Assembly (NCBI RefSeq): GCF_947500695.1
Contig: NZ_CANMSS010000003.1
Span: forward strand, 1-64,000
Source of the DNA: an uncultured Pseudoteredinibacter sp.
GTDB taxonomy: Bacteria; Pseudomonadota; Gammaproteobacteria; Pseudomonadales; Cellvibrionaceae
Length of the DNA: 64,000 nucleotides
Direction: 5' to 3'
Shown: positions 8,464 through 17,854 of the stretch, one piece after another
Position numbering within the stretch: the stretch's first letter is position 1
How the letters are laid out: each line of letters starts with the position of its first letter
Program-made: the position numbers and the translations under genes
Notes under the pieces: generated by a model
Told to the model about the DNA's origin: nothing
Databases searched by the model: none
Seen by the model: only the letters and a program-made list of their open reading frames with translations

Positions 8464-9849
8464 TTAAATCGGAAATGCCCTTTGCTCTGGCCGAATATTT
8501 TCATACTGCTTAGCTAGCTGCAGCACACCAAAATCATCAAACCTTGGTCCAACAATTTGTAAGCCTATGGGCAAGCCTTCACTACTGTAACCGCAGTTAA
8601 TGGAAGCCGCAGGCTGCTCGCTGATATTGAATAAAAAATTATTACACCATGGGTCAAATAGTTTGTCGGCATCATCGGCAGGAAGCTCAGCAGGAAATGC
8701 AGGGCGGGGAGTCGATGGTAATAACAAATAATCTACTTGCGAACACATCTCCAAGGTTTGTACGCCAAGCTTGCGCATTTGCATGGTGGCCTCAAATAAA
8801 TCCGGCGCAGAAACGTCTTCACAGTGTTCCGTAAATTTCCAGATGTACGGACTTTGGCGGCGCTTTTCTTCGTTGTATTGCTTAAACTCATTGTGGCAGC
8901 GCTGTTGATAATAGAGTTCAGCGCAATCTTCATCGCCGCTTTTAAAAGGCGACTGGATCGGAACAATTCTATGTCCAAGATCTTCAAGTTGCTCGGCGGC
9001 TTGGCTGACGGCGGCTAGGGTTTCTGGGTCGGGGCTTGTTCCAAAGCCAATATCTAATAGCAGGCCCAGACGTAAAGAAGGGCGGGCAGATAGCAGTCCT
9101 TGGGTAAAATCAAAATCTTGCCAGGCAAGAGAGCGAGCATCGCGCCGATCTGGGCGGCTCAAGATATTTAAATAGGCGGCCGAGTCCATAACGCTGCGTG
9201 ACATTGGCCCTGCTACTAAGGTGTCAGCATTGCTTGGGAAGTAAGGAACCCTACCTTGACTGGGCTTGAGCCCAAATAATCCGGTATAGGAAGCTGGTAG
9301 TCGTATGGAGCCAACAATATCGGTGCCGGCTGCAACGGTATTGAAGCCGGCTGTTATTGCAGCAGCCGTGCCTGAGCTGCTGCCGCCGGTAGTCACGCTG
9401 CTATCCCATGGGTTGCGAGTAATTCCATGGTATGAACTGTAGCCGGAAGCCAATATGCCAAAATCTGGCATGGTGGTTTTACCTAATGAAATCATTCCAG
9501 CTTCTTTTTGGCGTGCAACGAGAGGGCAGTCTTCGTTCCAGTCGATATCGTCAGCATTATTGGCGGTTGATCCGCGGTAACTTTTTTGATCGCGACTTAA
9601 TAGTGCATCTTTTACACTTGTAGGGGTGCCGTCTAAAACACTATTGGGTTCACCATTAAACCAACGCTGTTCGGATTTTTGGGCCTCGCGACGGGCGCCT
9701 TCATGGTCAATTTCGTAAAAGGCGTTGTATTTGGAGTTTAGCGCTTCGAGGCGCTGCAATTGAGTGTCGATAACTTCCTTTGGACTTAGCGCTTTGTTTT
9801 GATAAAGACGGCTGAGTTCCAGTGCGCTTAAGTTAGAAATGTCACTCAT
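8464..9849 (-). CDS. Amidase signature (AS) family enzyme
   Basis: A 461-residue amide hydrolase with the Ser-cisSer-Lys triad of the family visible: Lys in TSVKDALL, the glycine/serine-rich GGSSSGTAAA motif, and the nucleophile region GTDIVGSIRLPA. Length is usual for the family. The substrate cannot be assigned; the sequence is not flanked by gatB or gatC, so GatA is unlikely. Its ATG overlaps the stop of the Nudix gene by 4 bases (ATGA), which implies translational coupling within a flavin reductase-Nudix-amidase operon. A role in hydrolysing an amide or carbamate in the catabolic pathway is inference. Confidence 0.88.
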   Translation of the reverse strand: MSDISNLSALELSRLYQNKALSPKEVIDTQLQRLEALNSKYNAFYEIDHEGARREAQKSEQRWFNGEPNSVLDGTPTSVKDALLSRDQKSYRGSTANNADDIDWNEDCPLVARQKEAGMISLGKTTMPDFGILASGYSSYHGITRNPWDSSVTTGGSSSGTAAAITAGFNTVAAGTDIVGSIRLPASYTGLFGLKPSQGRVPYFPSNADTLVAGPMSRSVMDSAAYLNILSRPDRRDARSLAWQDFDFTQGLLSARPSLRLGLLLDIGFGTSPDPETLAAVSQAAEQLEDLGHRIVPIQSPFKSGDEDCAELYYQQRCHNEFKQYNEEKRRQSPYIWKFTEHCEDVSAPDLFEATMQMRKLGVQTLEMCSQVDYLLLPSTPRPAFPAELPADDADKLFDPWCNNFLFNISEQPAASINCGYSSEGLPIGLQIVGPRFDDFGVLQLAKQYENIRPEQRAFPI

Positions 9850-10418
9850 GAAGCGTTCCCTAGTAGGCTGGCTTGATTGTTAATGGTTTCATGGATCAGT
9901 GGGTACTTTTCTTCGCCACTCTGGCTACTTTTGTGATCGATAAAGAACTGGTGTAAGGCAGCGGCGATACTTGGGTAAGCGAGCTGTGACCAAGGGATCT
10001 CGTTTTGCTTAAAAAGCTGAGCTTCTAAGGTTTCTAGGCCTGCTTCTACCTTTGGACTCAGCAGCTTGGCTCGGTAGTACATATAGGTTTGATTGATATG
10101 GGGTAGGTTATACACCGCGTACAAAGATTGAATCTCAAGCTCCGCACAGGTTTCTTCTTTAGCTTCGCGCATGGCGCCTTCATCGCTGGACTCGCCGTTT
10201 TCCATAAAGCCGGCCGGCAGACACCAGAGACCTTTTTGTGGCTCAATACCTCGTCGGCAAAGCAATACCTGGTCTTGCCAATGAGCAATGACGCCAACGA
10301 CTAGGTTGGGGTTTTGGTAGTGAATACGACCGCAGTGACTGCAAATAAAGCGCTCGCGCAAATCGCCCGCAGGTATTGCGAGTATTAAACTGTGCCCGCA
10401 GTCGCTACAAAATTTCAT
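9846..10418 (-). CDS. Nudix hydrolase with N-terminal zinc ribbon
   Basis: A 190-residue protein. The N-terminus has two Cys pairs (C4-x2-C7 and C26-x2-C29) forming a zinc ribbon like that of NADH pyrophosphatase. The Nudix box follows, G-x5-E-x7-REAKEE, but the Gly normally found after the second Glu pair is Cys here (EETC). The domain order and size resemble Nudix hydrolases acting on NAD(H), ADP-ribose or CoA derivatives. It is the middle gene of a tightly coupled operon, overlapping both neighbours by 4 bases. The substrate is not predictable from sequence alone. Confidence 0.88.
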   Translation of the reverse strand: MKFCSDCGHSLILAIPAGDLRERFICSHCGRIHYQNPNLVVGVIAHWQDQVLLCRRGIEPQKGLWCLPAGFMENGESSDEGAMREAKEETCAELEIQSLYAVYNLPHINQTYMYYRAKLLSPKVEAGLETLEAQLFKQNEIPWSQLAYPSIAAALHQFFIDHKSSQSGEEKYPLIHETINNQASLLGNAS

Positions 10419-10912
10419 GCTAAAAGCCCGGCAAATTTGCCTCGGTAAAACGCCAGTGCTTCACCGTCATTGTGTTGTAGTTTCTCTACTTTGCCGATCA
10501 GCAAGCGATGGTCGCCGCCGTCGTGATTAGCGTTTAAAGAGCATTCAAATCGAACTAGGCAATCTTCCATGGCTGGGGCGCTCTGTTCGCCTTGAGCAAG
10601 TTTAACGCCGGCAAATCGGTCGCCGTCTTTACTGGCAAATTGGTAGGCTAAGTCGCCCTGGCTGTGCTTAAGGATATGGATGTTGAAGTGGCTGCAACTA
10701 TTAAAGGCCTCAAAGTTGCTACTGCCTTTGCCGATGCTCCATAGCACTAGTGCTGGCTCTAGCGATAATGAGTTGAAGCTGCTGGCTGTCATGCCAACTG
10801 GCTTACCGTGTTGATCAAAGCAAGTGATCACTGTAACCCCGGTGGCAAATTGGCCTAGGGCATCTCTGAGCTCTCTGGGGTCTATCGGCTTGTTGGTGTG
10901 CTTTTCTTCCAC
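10415..10912 (-). CDS. Flavin reductase domain protein (HpaC-like)
   Basis: A 165-residue FMN/FAD-binding flavin reductase of the split-barrel type. Visible family motifs include ALGQFATGVTVITC near the N-terminus, VGMTASSFNSLSLEPALVLW, a conserved FNIHIL strand and a DHRLLIGKVE strand near the C-terminus. Such proteins supply reduced flavin to two-component monooxygenases; no flavin monooxygenase is visible in this window, so the partner is missing or elsewhere. It is the first gene of the minus-strand operon and diverges from the DUF35/thiolase operon across a region with two CGAACG-type sites. Confidence 0.88.
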   Translation of the reverse strand: MEEKHTNKPIDPRELRDALGQFATGVTVITCFDQHGKPVGMTASSFNSLSLEPALVLWSIGKGSSNFEAFNSCSHFNIHILKHSQGDLAYQFASKDGDRFAGVKLAQGEQSAPAMEDCLVRFECSLNANHDGGDHRLLIGKVEKLQHNDGEALAFYRGKFAGLLA

Positions 10913-11235
10913 GGTACCACTCTCACAAATTCAATTTCTGTCTGATATGTGTCCATTGTCTTCAAATCTGCTCAATAAGCAACGAACGAACGTTCGATAA
11001 TATTATGTTCGAGAGCTATTTAAGTCAAATTTTAGTCGATCAAATGGGTTTAATTTGATCTTGACATGATCGTTCGTTCGGTTAAAAGTATATTAAGTAA
11101 TTATTAGACTTAGAAAATACTATTTGATTGGCATTTTCAGCGCAGTTTGGCCAAAAGTGCCATTTGTGTTCCTGGCGTCTCGTAAGGCTCGCCAGTCTGT
11201 CGCAGATACAAAAACGATGAGGTAATTAAAAGCCG
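10913..11235. promoter_or_regulatory. Divergent promoter region with two CGAACG-type operator sites
   Basis: The 323-base spacer contains the perfect palindrome CGAACGTTCG at 10987-10996 (preceded by a further CGAA repeat) and CGTTCGTTCG at 11071-11080. The second site follows a consensus -35 TTGACA (11061-11066) and lies in the spacer before an AT-rich TAAAAGTATATT stretch that could hold the -10, so a protein bound there would block the plus-strand operon promoter. GAGGTAA at about 11219 is a plausible ribosome binding site for the DUF35-like gene. No gene is seen here. Confidence 0.65.
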
Positions 11236-11637
11236 ATGGTGGAGCAATCACTTAGTGGTCATGGCCCTTGGGCCGAGTATCAAGCGCGTTTGAATGCGGG
11301 GCAGCTTTGCATTCAGCAAGGGGGCGATGGTCAGTTTTTCTTTTATCCGCGCGTTATTGCGCCCGGCAGTGGCAGCAATGATTGGCAGTGGGTGGCTGCC
11401 AGTGGTGCAGCCAGTATTTATTCACTTAGTCGAATTCCGCAGCGGCCAGAGCGCGGCGGTGACTATTACGTAGCGATTGTAGAGCTTAAAGAAGGGCCGA
11501 GAATGATGACTCAATTGCGCCTGCAATCGGATGAGCTACCAAAAATCGGCGATGCAGTTGAGGCTTTTATCGAGCAGCAAGAAGGCGCTGATGCGCTATT
11601 GCTTTTTAAGCACGGTTTGCAGGAAGGGGCGCGCTAA
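11236..11637 (+). CDS. DUF35 / OB-fold acyl-CoA associated protein lacking the usual zinc ribbon
   Basis: A 133-residue protein of the DUF35 (OB-fold) type that usually pairs with thiolase-like lipid-transfer enzymes. The N-terminal helix (GPWAEYQARLNAGQL) and the OB-fold core (strands around ASIYSLSRIP, YYVAIVELKEGPRMMTQL and IGDAVEAFIEQ) are recognisable. The rubredoxin-like zinc ribbon normally has four Cys; here one Cys remains (C in LCIQQGG) and the knuckle is degenerate. Its stop overlaps the next start in TAATG, so the two proteins are probably translated as a pair. Related DUF35 domains modulate thiolase or retro-aldolase partners; whether this one is active is unknown. Confidence 0.8.
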   Translation: MVEQSLSGHGPWAEYQARLNAGQLCIQQGGDGQFFFYPRVIAPGSGSNDWQWVAASGAASIYSLSRIPQRPERGGDYYVAIVELKEGPRMMTQLRLQSDELPKIGDAVEAFIEQQEGADALLLFKHGLQEGAR

Positions 11638-12791
11638 TGTCAGCTGAAAGTTTACGTGGAAAGGCTGCGGTTGTTGGCGTAGCGCAAGCAGGTATTGGAA
11701 ATTACGAAGGCTGGCAACCATTAGAGTTAATGGGAGTCGCCGTGCAGCGTGCTCTGGAAGATGCCGGCATAGGGCTGCACGAAATTGATGGGCTTTGTGC
11801 GACTACAGGCTCCCATTATTTTGCCAACCTTAGTGCTGCTGAATATCTAGGTATTCAGCCAAGTTTTACTAGTTGCGATATGAATGGCGGCTCGTCGTTT
11901 ATGTCTCAGCTTTTGCAGGGCGTAATGGCGATTGAATCTGGCTTGTGCAAAACCGTGCTCATTGCCTACGGCAGTAATGCGCGCAGCAATGGCGGTAATC
12001 ATGCGGGGTTAATTGAAACCCCAGAATGGGAGCAGCTCTATCGCCCACGCATTCCCGTCACCGGTTACGCCCTGGCTGCAGCAAGACATATGCATGAATA
12101 CGGAACAACTAGAGAGCAGTTGGCTGAGGTGGTGGTGGCGGCTCGTGCTTGGGGCGCGATGAACCCAGAAGCTTTTGTTCAAGAAAAAGTTGATTTAGAA
12201 ACGGTACTTGCCGCGAAGATGGTTTCTGATCCGCTATCGGTAATGGATTGTTGTTTGGTAACTGATGGCGCCGCAGCGATGGTTTTAGTTGCTAAAGATC
12301 GCGCCAAAGAATATGGCAAACAAGCCGCTTATGTCCTAGGGGCATCTTCGGCAACAACTCATCGACAAATAGATCAGATGCCTGATTTGACAACAACGGC
12401 CGCAGTACAAAGCGGCAGTCGTGCCTATCAAATGGCTGGCGTCCAAGCCAGTGATATCGATGTTATCCAGCTGTATGACGCATTTTCCATTAACGTCATT
12501 TTATTCTTAGAAGATCTTGGTTTTTGCGCTAAAGGTGAAGGCGGTGCTTTCGTTTCTGCTGGGCGAATTGCGCCTGGTGGTGAGCGTCCAGTCAATACCA
12601 ATGGGGGTGGTATCTCCTGTGTGCATCCCGGCATGTACGGTTTGTTTTGCATGATCGAAGCAGTCCGTCAGTTACGCGGTGAATGTGGCGATCGACAAAT
12701 ACCATCGGCCGAGCTTGCTTTGGCACATGGTAATGGCGGCACGCTGTCTAGTCAGGCAACGACGATCTTTGGCACAGAAGCTTGTTTATAG
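11637..12791 (+). CDS. Thiolase-like lipid-transfer protein (SCP-x/Ltp type)
   Basis: A 384-residue thiolase-fold protein. The segment where classical thiolases carry the nucleophilic Cys reads CDMNGGSSFMSQLL, with GGSS in place of the usual CxSG context. The C-terminal half has QLYDAFSIN, NTNGGGISCVHPGMYG and a final HGNGGTLSSQ motif. Proteins of this type with a DUF35 partner include both acyl-CoA thiolases and retro-aldolases that cleave steroid side chains (Ltp2/ChsH2). The coupled DUF35 gene just upstream fits either. I infer carbon-carbon bond cleavage of a CoA-bound intermediate; the chemistry is open. Confidence 0.85.
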   Translation: MSAESLRGKAAVVGVAQAGIGNYEGWQPLELMGVAVQRALEDAGIGLHEIDGLCATTGSHYFANLSAAEYLGIQPSFTSCDMNGGSSFMSQLLQGVMAIESGLCKTVLIAYGSNARSNGGNHAGLIETPEWEQLYRPRIPVTGYALAAARHMHEYGTTREQLAEVVVAARAWGAMNPEAFVQEKVDLETVLAAKMVSDPLSVMDCCLVTDGAAAMVLVAKDRAKEYGKQAAYVLGASSATTHRQIDQMPDLTTTAAVQSGSRAYQMAGVQASDIDVIQLYDAFSINVILFLEDLGFCAKGEGGAFVSAGRIAPGGERPVNTNGGGISCVHPGMYGLFCMIEAVRQLRGECGDRQIPSAELALAHGNGGTLSSQATTIFGTEACL

Positions 12792-12800
12792 GAGTTAAAA

Positions 12801-14429
12801 ATGCTCGGAAAAATGATGGATTTTCAGCTCACCATTCCTGTGGTTATGCGTCATGCCGCAAGAATCCATGGTGATACTGAAATTGTTTCTAAATTGGCGG
12901 ATGGCAGTTTGCATCGCTACCGCTATGCAGATGCATTTAAACGCGCTGCAAAGTTGGCGGGCGCTTTAGAAAAGCTTGGCGTTAAACAAGGCGATGTAAT
13001 TGGAACCCTGGCGTGGAATAGTTATCGTCACTTTGAATTGTATTATGGGATCCCAGGAGTAGGAGCAGTATGCCATACCATCAACCCGCGTCTATCCGAT
13101 GAACAGTTTGATTTTGTATTAAACGATGCTGAAGATCAGTGGGTATTTGTTGATGCAGACTTTTTACCTTTGATGAGCCGTCTGGCCGATAAATTTAAAA
13201 CGGTTAAAGGCTATGTGGTTCTTTGTGATGAGGAGGCAATGCCGGCTCACGAACTACCTAACGTTTACTGCTATGAGACACTTTTAGCCGAGCAAAGTGG
13301 TGAATTTGATTGGCCAGAGCTCGAAGAAAACCAGGCCTGTGGTATTTGCTATACCTCGGGTACTACCGGTAATCCAAAGGGTGTTGTTTACAGTCATCGT
13401 TCAACTGTATTGATCAGTTTGACTGCAAATACTAGTTCTTCCGTTGGCATGCTGCCAGAAGATTCCTTGTTGGCGGTTGTGCCTATGTTTCACGTAAACG
13501 CTTGGAATATTCCATACGCTGGCGCAATGGCTGGTGCCAAAATGGTTTTTCCTGGGCGCTTTATGGGTGACGGCCAAGCACTAGCCGAGTTAATGAACGC
13601 TGAGCGCGTTCGCTTTGCTTCGGGTGTGCCCACGGTTTGGCTGGCCTTGTTGCAGTATTTGCGCGAAAGCAATACCAAGTTGGAAACTGTTGAGCGTTTG
13701 ATGGTAGGTGGCGCTGCAACACCTCTTGCGTTGATGCAGGCCTTCGAAGAAGAGCAGGGTATATTCATGCAGCAGGGTTGGGGAATGACGGAAACTAGCC
13801 CTTTAGGCACGATGAATATGCCAACGCCAAGCATGATGGCAATGGAAAAAGATGAGCAATTTGCATTGCGCAAAACTGTAGGTCGCCCAACTTTTGGTAT
13901 CGAGGTGCGCATTGTTGACGATGCTCTAAATGAAATGCCTTGGGATGGTAAAAGCCCTGGCTCTTTCCAAGTGCGCGGCCCATGGGTGTGCTCTCAGTAT
14001 TTAGGCATAGAAAAAGCCGATGCCCACACTGAAGATGGATGGTTTGATACTGGCGATATCGCCGTTATTGATTCTAAGGGCTATGTCTCCATTACCGATC
14101 GCAGCAAAGATGTTATCAAATCCGGTGGTGAATGGATCAGTTCTGCTGATCTCGAAAACGCTGTGATGGCTCATGACAAAGTTTTGGAGGCCGCCGCAAT
14201 TGGTGTTTACCATCCCAAATGGTCTGAACGCCCCCTCTTAATTGTTGTTAGCAAACCCGGTGAAGAAGTGAGTGAGCAGGAATTAAAAGACTTCCTGGAA
14301 ACTCAGGTAACGCGCTGGTGGATACCGGAATCCATTTTGTTTACGACTGAGCTACCGCACACCGCAACGGGGAAAATCAGCAAAAAAGACTTGCGTGAGC
14401 AATACCGTGATTTTTCCTACGAGGGATAA
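12801..14429 (+). CDS. Acyl-CoA synthetase (AMP-binding, long/medium-chain FadD-like)
   Basis: A 542-residue ANL-superfamily ligase that activates a carboxylic acid to its CoA thioester using ATP. The P-loop motif YTSGTTGNPKG lies near residue 185. Also visible are the GWGMTETSPLG motif (A5), the DGWFDTGD motif (A7), the hinge region ITDRSKDVIKSGGEW (A8) and the C-terminal catalytic Lys context TATGKISKKDLR (A10). It has a good ribosome binding site (AGGAG) nine bases after the thiolase-like gene. It is likely the entry step for the beta-oxidation-type enzymes encoded downstream. Chain length or ring specificity cannot be read. Confidence 0.93.
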   Translation: MLGKMMDFQLTIPVVMRHAARIHGDTEIVSKLADGSLHRYRYADAFKRAAKLAGALEKLGVKQGDVIGTLAWNSYRHFELYYGIPGVGAVCHTINPRLSDEQFDFVLNDAEDQWVFVDADFLPLMSRLADKFKTVKGYVVLCDEEAMPAHELPNVYCYETLLAEQSGEFDWPELEENQACGICYTSGTTGNPKGVVYSHRSTVLISLTANTSSSVGMLPEDSLLAVVPMFHVNAWNIPYAGAMAGAKMVFPGRFMGDGQALAELMNAERVRFASGVPTVWLALLQYLRESNTKLETVERLMVGGAATPLALMQAFEEEQGIFMQQGWGMTETSPLGTMNMPTPSMMAMEKDEQFALRKTVGRPTFGIEVRIVDDALNEMPWDGKSPGSFQVRGPWVCSQYLGIEKADAHTEDGWFDTGDIAVIDSKGYVSITDRSKDVIKSGGEWISSADLENAVMAHDKVLEAAAIGVYHPKWSERPLLIVVSKPGEEVSEQELKDFLETQVTRWWIPESILFTTELPHTATGKISKKDLREQYRDFSYEG

Positions 14430-14435
14430 AGTTTG

Positions 14436-16556
14436 ATGTCTGAATTTAATCAGTATGTAAATTATTCTGTTCAGGGCGATTTGGCGACACTGAGCATGTG
14501 CCATGCGCCAGTGAATACCTTGAGCTATGAGCTTCGTTGCGCGATCGATCATTACCTGGATGCGGCTGAACAGGACGAGCAGGTCAAGGCTGTACTAATT
14601 TGTTCAAGCCTAAAAGCATTTTCGGCAGGTGCAGATATTACTGAGTTTGGCAGCGAAAAATCTTTTGCTGAACCAAGTCTGCCGTCTTTATGCAATCGTA
14701 TAGACAGTTTTCCGAAGTGGGTGATTGCGCAGGTTTCAGCTTATGCCTTAGGTGGTGGCTTGGAGCTGGCTCTTGCAGCGGATCAGCGTATTGCTGAAGC
14801 GGGCAGCCGCTTGGGATTGCCGGAAGTCAATTTAGGTATTCTGCCAGGGGCCGGTGGTACCCAAAGATTACCAAGAATAATACCTATGGCGACTGCAGCA
14901 AAAATGATGTGCGACGGTAAGCCGATTTCTGCGGAGCAGGCTTTAGAATTGGGCTTGATTGAAGCCGTTTTTGAAAGCCAAGAGCAAGCTAATGAGGCTG
15001 TCTTGGCCTTAGCAGAATCCTCTAAAAACGTTGAGCCTATCAATATGTTTGAGCAGAGCTTCACGGTAAGTGAGGATGATGAGCAAGCCTTGCGAGCTTA
15101 TCAAGCGCAGCAGTCTCGCCGCTGGTATGGTCAAAAATCCCCTGCTGCTATTGTTGAGGCGGTGCGCGAGGGGATGAGGCTAAGCTTGCAGGCGGGCCTT
15201 GCCTTGGAGCGAAAACTCTTTGATGAATGCGCTAATAGCTTCCAGGCTCGAGCTTTGCAGCATGCTTTTTTTGCTGAGAAAGAAGCATTGAAAGTACCTG
15301 GTATTAATTCAGCTGATGCCTCTTTGGAAATCAACGAGGTAGCCATTATTGGCTCCGGATTAATGGGTTGTGGCATTGCTATTAACTTCTTATTGGCTGG
15401 CATTAGAACTCGTTTGTTAGATGTAAATGCAGAGGCATTAAAGAAAGCCCGCGCTTACATTACTAAAACTATTGAATCTAATCGCGATAAGGGTCGCATC
15501 AGTGCTGCTAAATGCGAAGCATCTTTAGCGGCTCTTGCCACAGTAAGTGACTATCAAGAATTAGCAAATACCGATCTGGTTATAGAGGCGGTATTTGAAG
15601 ATATGTCAGTGAAAAAGTCGGTATTTGCTGAGCTGGATCGCCACTGTAAGCCCAGCGCGATTCTCGCTAGTAATACGTCCACCCTCGATCTGAATGAAAT
15701 TGCCGAGGTTTGCTCTCGCCCAGAGAATGTTATCGGTCTGCACTTTTTTAGCCCGGCCAATATTATGAAGCTGCTTGAAGTGGTGCGTACCGAGCGTACC
15801 TCGGCTTCGGTTTTGGCAAGTTGTTTGCAGTTAGCAAAAACTATAAAGAAAACTGCGGTGACCGTGGGTGTGTGCTACGGCTTTGTGGGAAATCGCATGG
15901 TAGCCCCCTATTCACGTGAAGCGTTTCGTATGGTGCTTGAAGGTGCGACGCCAAGTGAGGTTGATTCTGCGTTGCGGGAATTTGGCATGGCAATGGGCCC
16001 AATTGAAATGGCTGATATGGCGGGCATTGATGTCGGCTGTATGGCAGCTCTGGCTAATCAAAATGAGTGGCAGGGTGAAGAAAGTTATCAGGCCTTACAG
16101 TTTGCCCTGCGTGAGCAAGGCCGCTTAGGACAAAAAACGGGAGCCGGGGCTTATCAATATCCGGAAGGTAAAAAACAAGAAGATCCACAAGTATTGGCTC
16201 TGGCCACTGAGATTGCTGAAAATCTCAGCATTAAACAGCGAGAGATCTCAAAAGAAGAAATTGTTCAACGTTGCATCCTCAGTATGGCCAATGAAGGTAT
16301 GCGTATTCTTGAAGAAGGCATTTCTTTGCGCTCTGGTGATATCGATGTGATTTATCTCAATGGCTATGGCTTCCCTCGCTGGCGTGGCGGCCCAATGCAA
16401 TATATCGATGAGCTGGGCTTGGATAATATTCAGGAAAGCTTAGTTCAATTGAAAAAGAGCCTTGGGGAATATGGTGAGCGTTGGTTTAAGCCAGCCGCCC
16501 TGCTAAGTGAGCTATCTGAAAATCAGAGCAGTCTTAAATCATATAGAAAATCATAA
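14436..16556 (+). CDS. Bifunctional enoyl-CoA hydratase / 3-hydroxyacyl-CoA dehydrogenase
   Basis: A 706-residue fused enzyme for two beta-oxidation steps. The N-terminal crotonase domain (about 1-190) has the oxyanion motif AFSAGADITEFG and ALGGGLELALAAD with the catalytic Glu region LPEVNLGILPGAGGTQRL. The NAD-binding domain starts near residue 300 with the Rossmann motif GSGLMGCGIA. The C-terminal 3HCDH domain contains GLHFFSPANIMKLLEVV and a second helical repeat. The domain order matches the peroxisomal-type multifunctional enzyme and FadB. I chose the ATG at 14436 (GAGGGA upstream); a TTG lies one codon earlier. It is in an operon with the ligase and thiolase. Confidence 0.93.
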   Translation: MSEFNQYVNYSVQGDLATLSMCHAPVNTLSYELRCAIDHYLDAAEQDEQVKAVLICSSLKAFSAGADITEFGSEKSFAEPSLPSLCNRIDSFPKWVIAQVSAYALGGGLELALAADQRIAEAGSRLGLPEVNLGILPGAGGTQRLPRIIPMATAAKMMCDGKPISAEQALELGLIEAVFESQEQANEAVLALAESSKNVEPINMFEQSFTVSEDDEQALRAYQAQQSRRWYGQKSPAAIVEAVREGMRLSLQAGLALERKLFDECANSFQARALQHAFFAEKEALKVPGINSADASLEINEVAIIGSGLMGCGIAINFLLAGIRTRLLDVNAEALKKARAYITKTIESNRDKGRISAAKCEASLAALATVSDYQELANTDLVIEAVFEDMSVKKSVFAELDRHCKPSAILASNTSTLDLNEIAEVCSRPENVIGLHFFSPANIMKLLEVVRTERTSASVLASCLQLAKTIKKTAVTVGVCYGFVGNRMVAPYSREAFRMVLEGATPSEVDSALREFGMAMGPIEMADMAGIDVGCMAALANQNEWQGEESYQALQFALREQGRLGQKTGAGAYQYPEGKKQEDPQVLALATEIAENLSIKQREISKEEIVQRCILSMANEGMRILEEGISLRSGDIDVIYLNGYGFPRWRGGPMQYIDELGLDNIQESLVQLKKSLGEYGERWFKPAALLSELSENQSSLKSYRKS

Positions 16557-16605
16557 AGGCTAAGTGTCTAGCCTAAAGCGAATACAAATTTTTTGGAGTT
16601 ATCTT

Positions 16606-17796
16606 ATGAGTCAACGTCAAGCCCTTATTGTATCAACCGCACGTACGCCAATTGCTAAAGCCTTTCGCGGTGCTTTCAATATTACTAAATCACCCACCTT
16701 GTCTTCTTACTCTATTAAAGCGGCGGTAGAGCGAAGCGGTTTGGCCGCTGATCACTTTGATGATTTAGTAATGGGGACTTCATTGCAGGCCGGTACGGCA
16801 GGCATGAACTTAGGTCGTATGGCGGCTTTGGCTTCAGGCTTGCCTTTAACGGTTTCTGGTCAGTCGATCGATCGTCAATGCTCTTCTGGCCTAATGTCGG
16901 TGGCGACAGCGGCAAAGCAAATTATGGTTGATCGTATGGATGCCGTCGTGGCGGCGGGGCATGAGCATATCTCCATGGTGCAAACACCGGCCTTCGATTG
17001 GATTATGAAGGAAAAAGACGAAACGGTTTTGGCTAATGCTGATACGGCTTATATGCCAATGCTGCAAACTGCTGAATATATTTGTAAGAAGTACGGTATC
17101 TCTCGCGAATCGCAGGATGAATATGCCTTGCTGTCTCAGCAACGCACTGCGGCAGCGCAGGAGTCGGGTGCTTTCGACCAGGAGATTGTTCCTGTTACAA
17201 CGACTAAAGCTGTTTTTAACAGGGAAAGCAAAGAAACTTCGTTTAAAGAAGTGACGCTAGGTATTGATGAAGGTAATCGTCCACAGACTACACTGGAAAG
17301 TTTGCAGGCGCTGAGCTCGGTTATCGAAGGGGGTTATATTACGGCGGGTAATGCCTCTCAGCTTTCAGATGGTTCGGCGGCCTGCGTCTTGGTTTCTGAT
17401 GAATTGGCCATGCGTGAAAACTTACAGCCGCTAGGTGCCTATAAAGGCATGATGGTAGCGGGACTAGAGCCCGAGGAAATGGGTATTGGTCCTATCTATG
17501 CTGTACCAAAGTTGCTCAAAGCTCATGGCTTAACTGTTGATGATATTGGCCTTTGGGAATTAAACGAAGCCTTTGCTTGCCAGGTTATCTACAGCGCTGA
17601 AAAGCTAGGTATTCCAATGGATAAACTGAATGTAAATGGCGGTGGTATTTCGATTGGCCACCCCTATGGCATGACAGGCACTCGCTTAGTGGGGCATGCC
17701 CTAATCGAAGGTAAACGCCGTGGTGCGCGTTATGTTGTCGTCACTATGTGTGTGGGCGGCGGTATGGGTGCTGCAGGTTTGTTTGAGGTTCTGTAA
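16606..17796 (+). CDS. Acetyl-CoA C-acyltransferase (thiolase, FadA type)
   Basis: A 396-residue thiolase catalysing CoA-dependent cleavage of 3-ketoacyl-CoA. All active-site elements are visible: the nucleophilic Cys in DRQCSSG, the [14 protein letters not shown] motif with catalytic His and the C-terminal Cys in [10 protein letters not shown]. In contrast to the thiolase-like gene at 11637, this one is complete. The reading frame opens at a GTG at 16564, but the ATG at 16606 has a good GGAG site and the protein proper begins there. It lies in the plus-strand catabolic operon and is the likely partner of the FadB-like enzyme before it. Confidence 0.94.
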   Translation: MSQRQALIVSTARTPIAKAFRGAFNITKSPTLSSYSIKAAVERSGLAADHFDDLVMGTSLQAGTAGMNLGRMAALASGLPLTVSGQSIDRQCSSGLMSVATAAKQIMVDRMDAVVAAGHEHISMVQTPAFDWIMKEKDETVLANADTAYMPMLQTAEYICKKYGISRESQDEYALLSQQRTAAAQESGAFDQEIVPVTTTKAVFNRESKETSFKEVTLGIDEGNRPQTTLESLQALSSVIEGGYITAGNASQLSDGSAACVLVSDELAMRENLQPLGAYKGMMVAGLEPEEMGIGPIYAVPKLLKAHGLTVDDIGLWELNEAFACQVIYSAEKLGIPMDKLNVNGGGISIGHPYGMTGTRLVGHALIEGKRRGARYVVVTMCVGGGMGAAGLFEVL

Positions 17797-17854
17797 AGCT
17801 GCAAGAAATATCTACTAGCTGATTTAACACCGTATTAATTCGAGAGAAAGTATT

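Noticed and set aside
16564..16605. Upstream GTG start for the FadA-type thiolase
   Set aside because: The extra 14 residues are not part of the thiolase fold and the ATG at 16606 has the good ribosome binding site.
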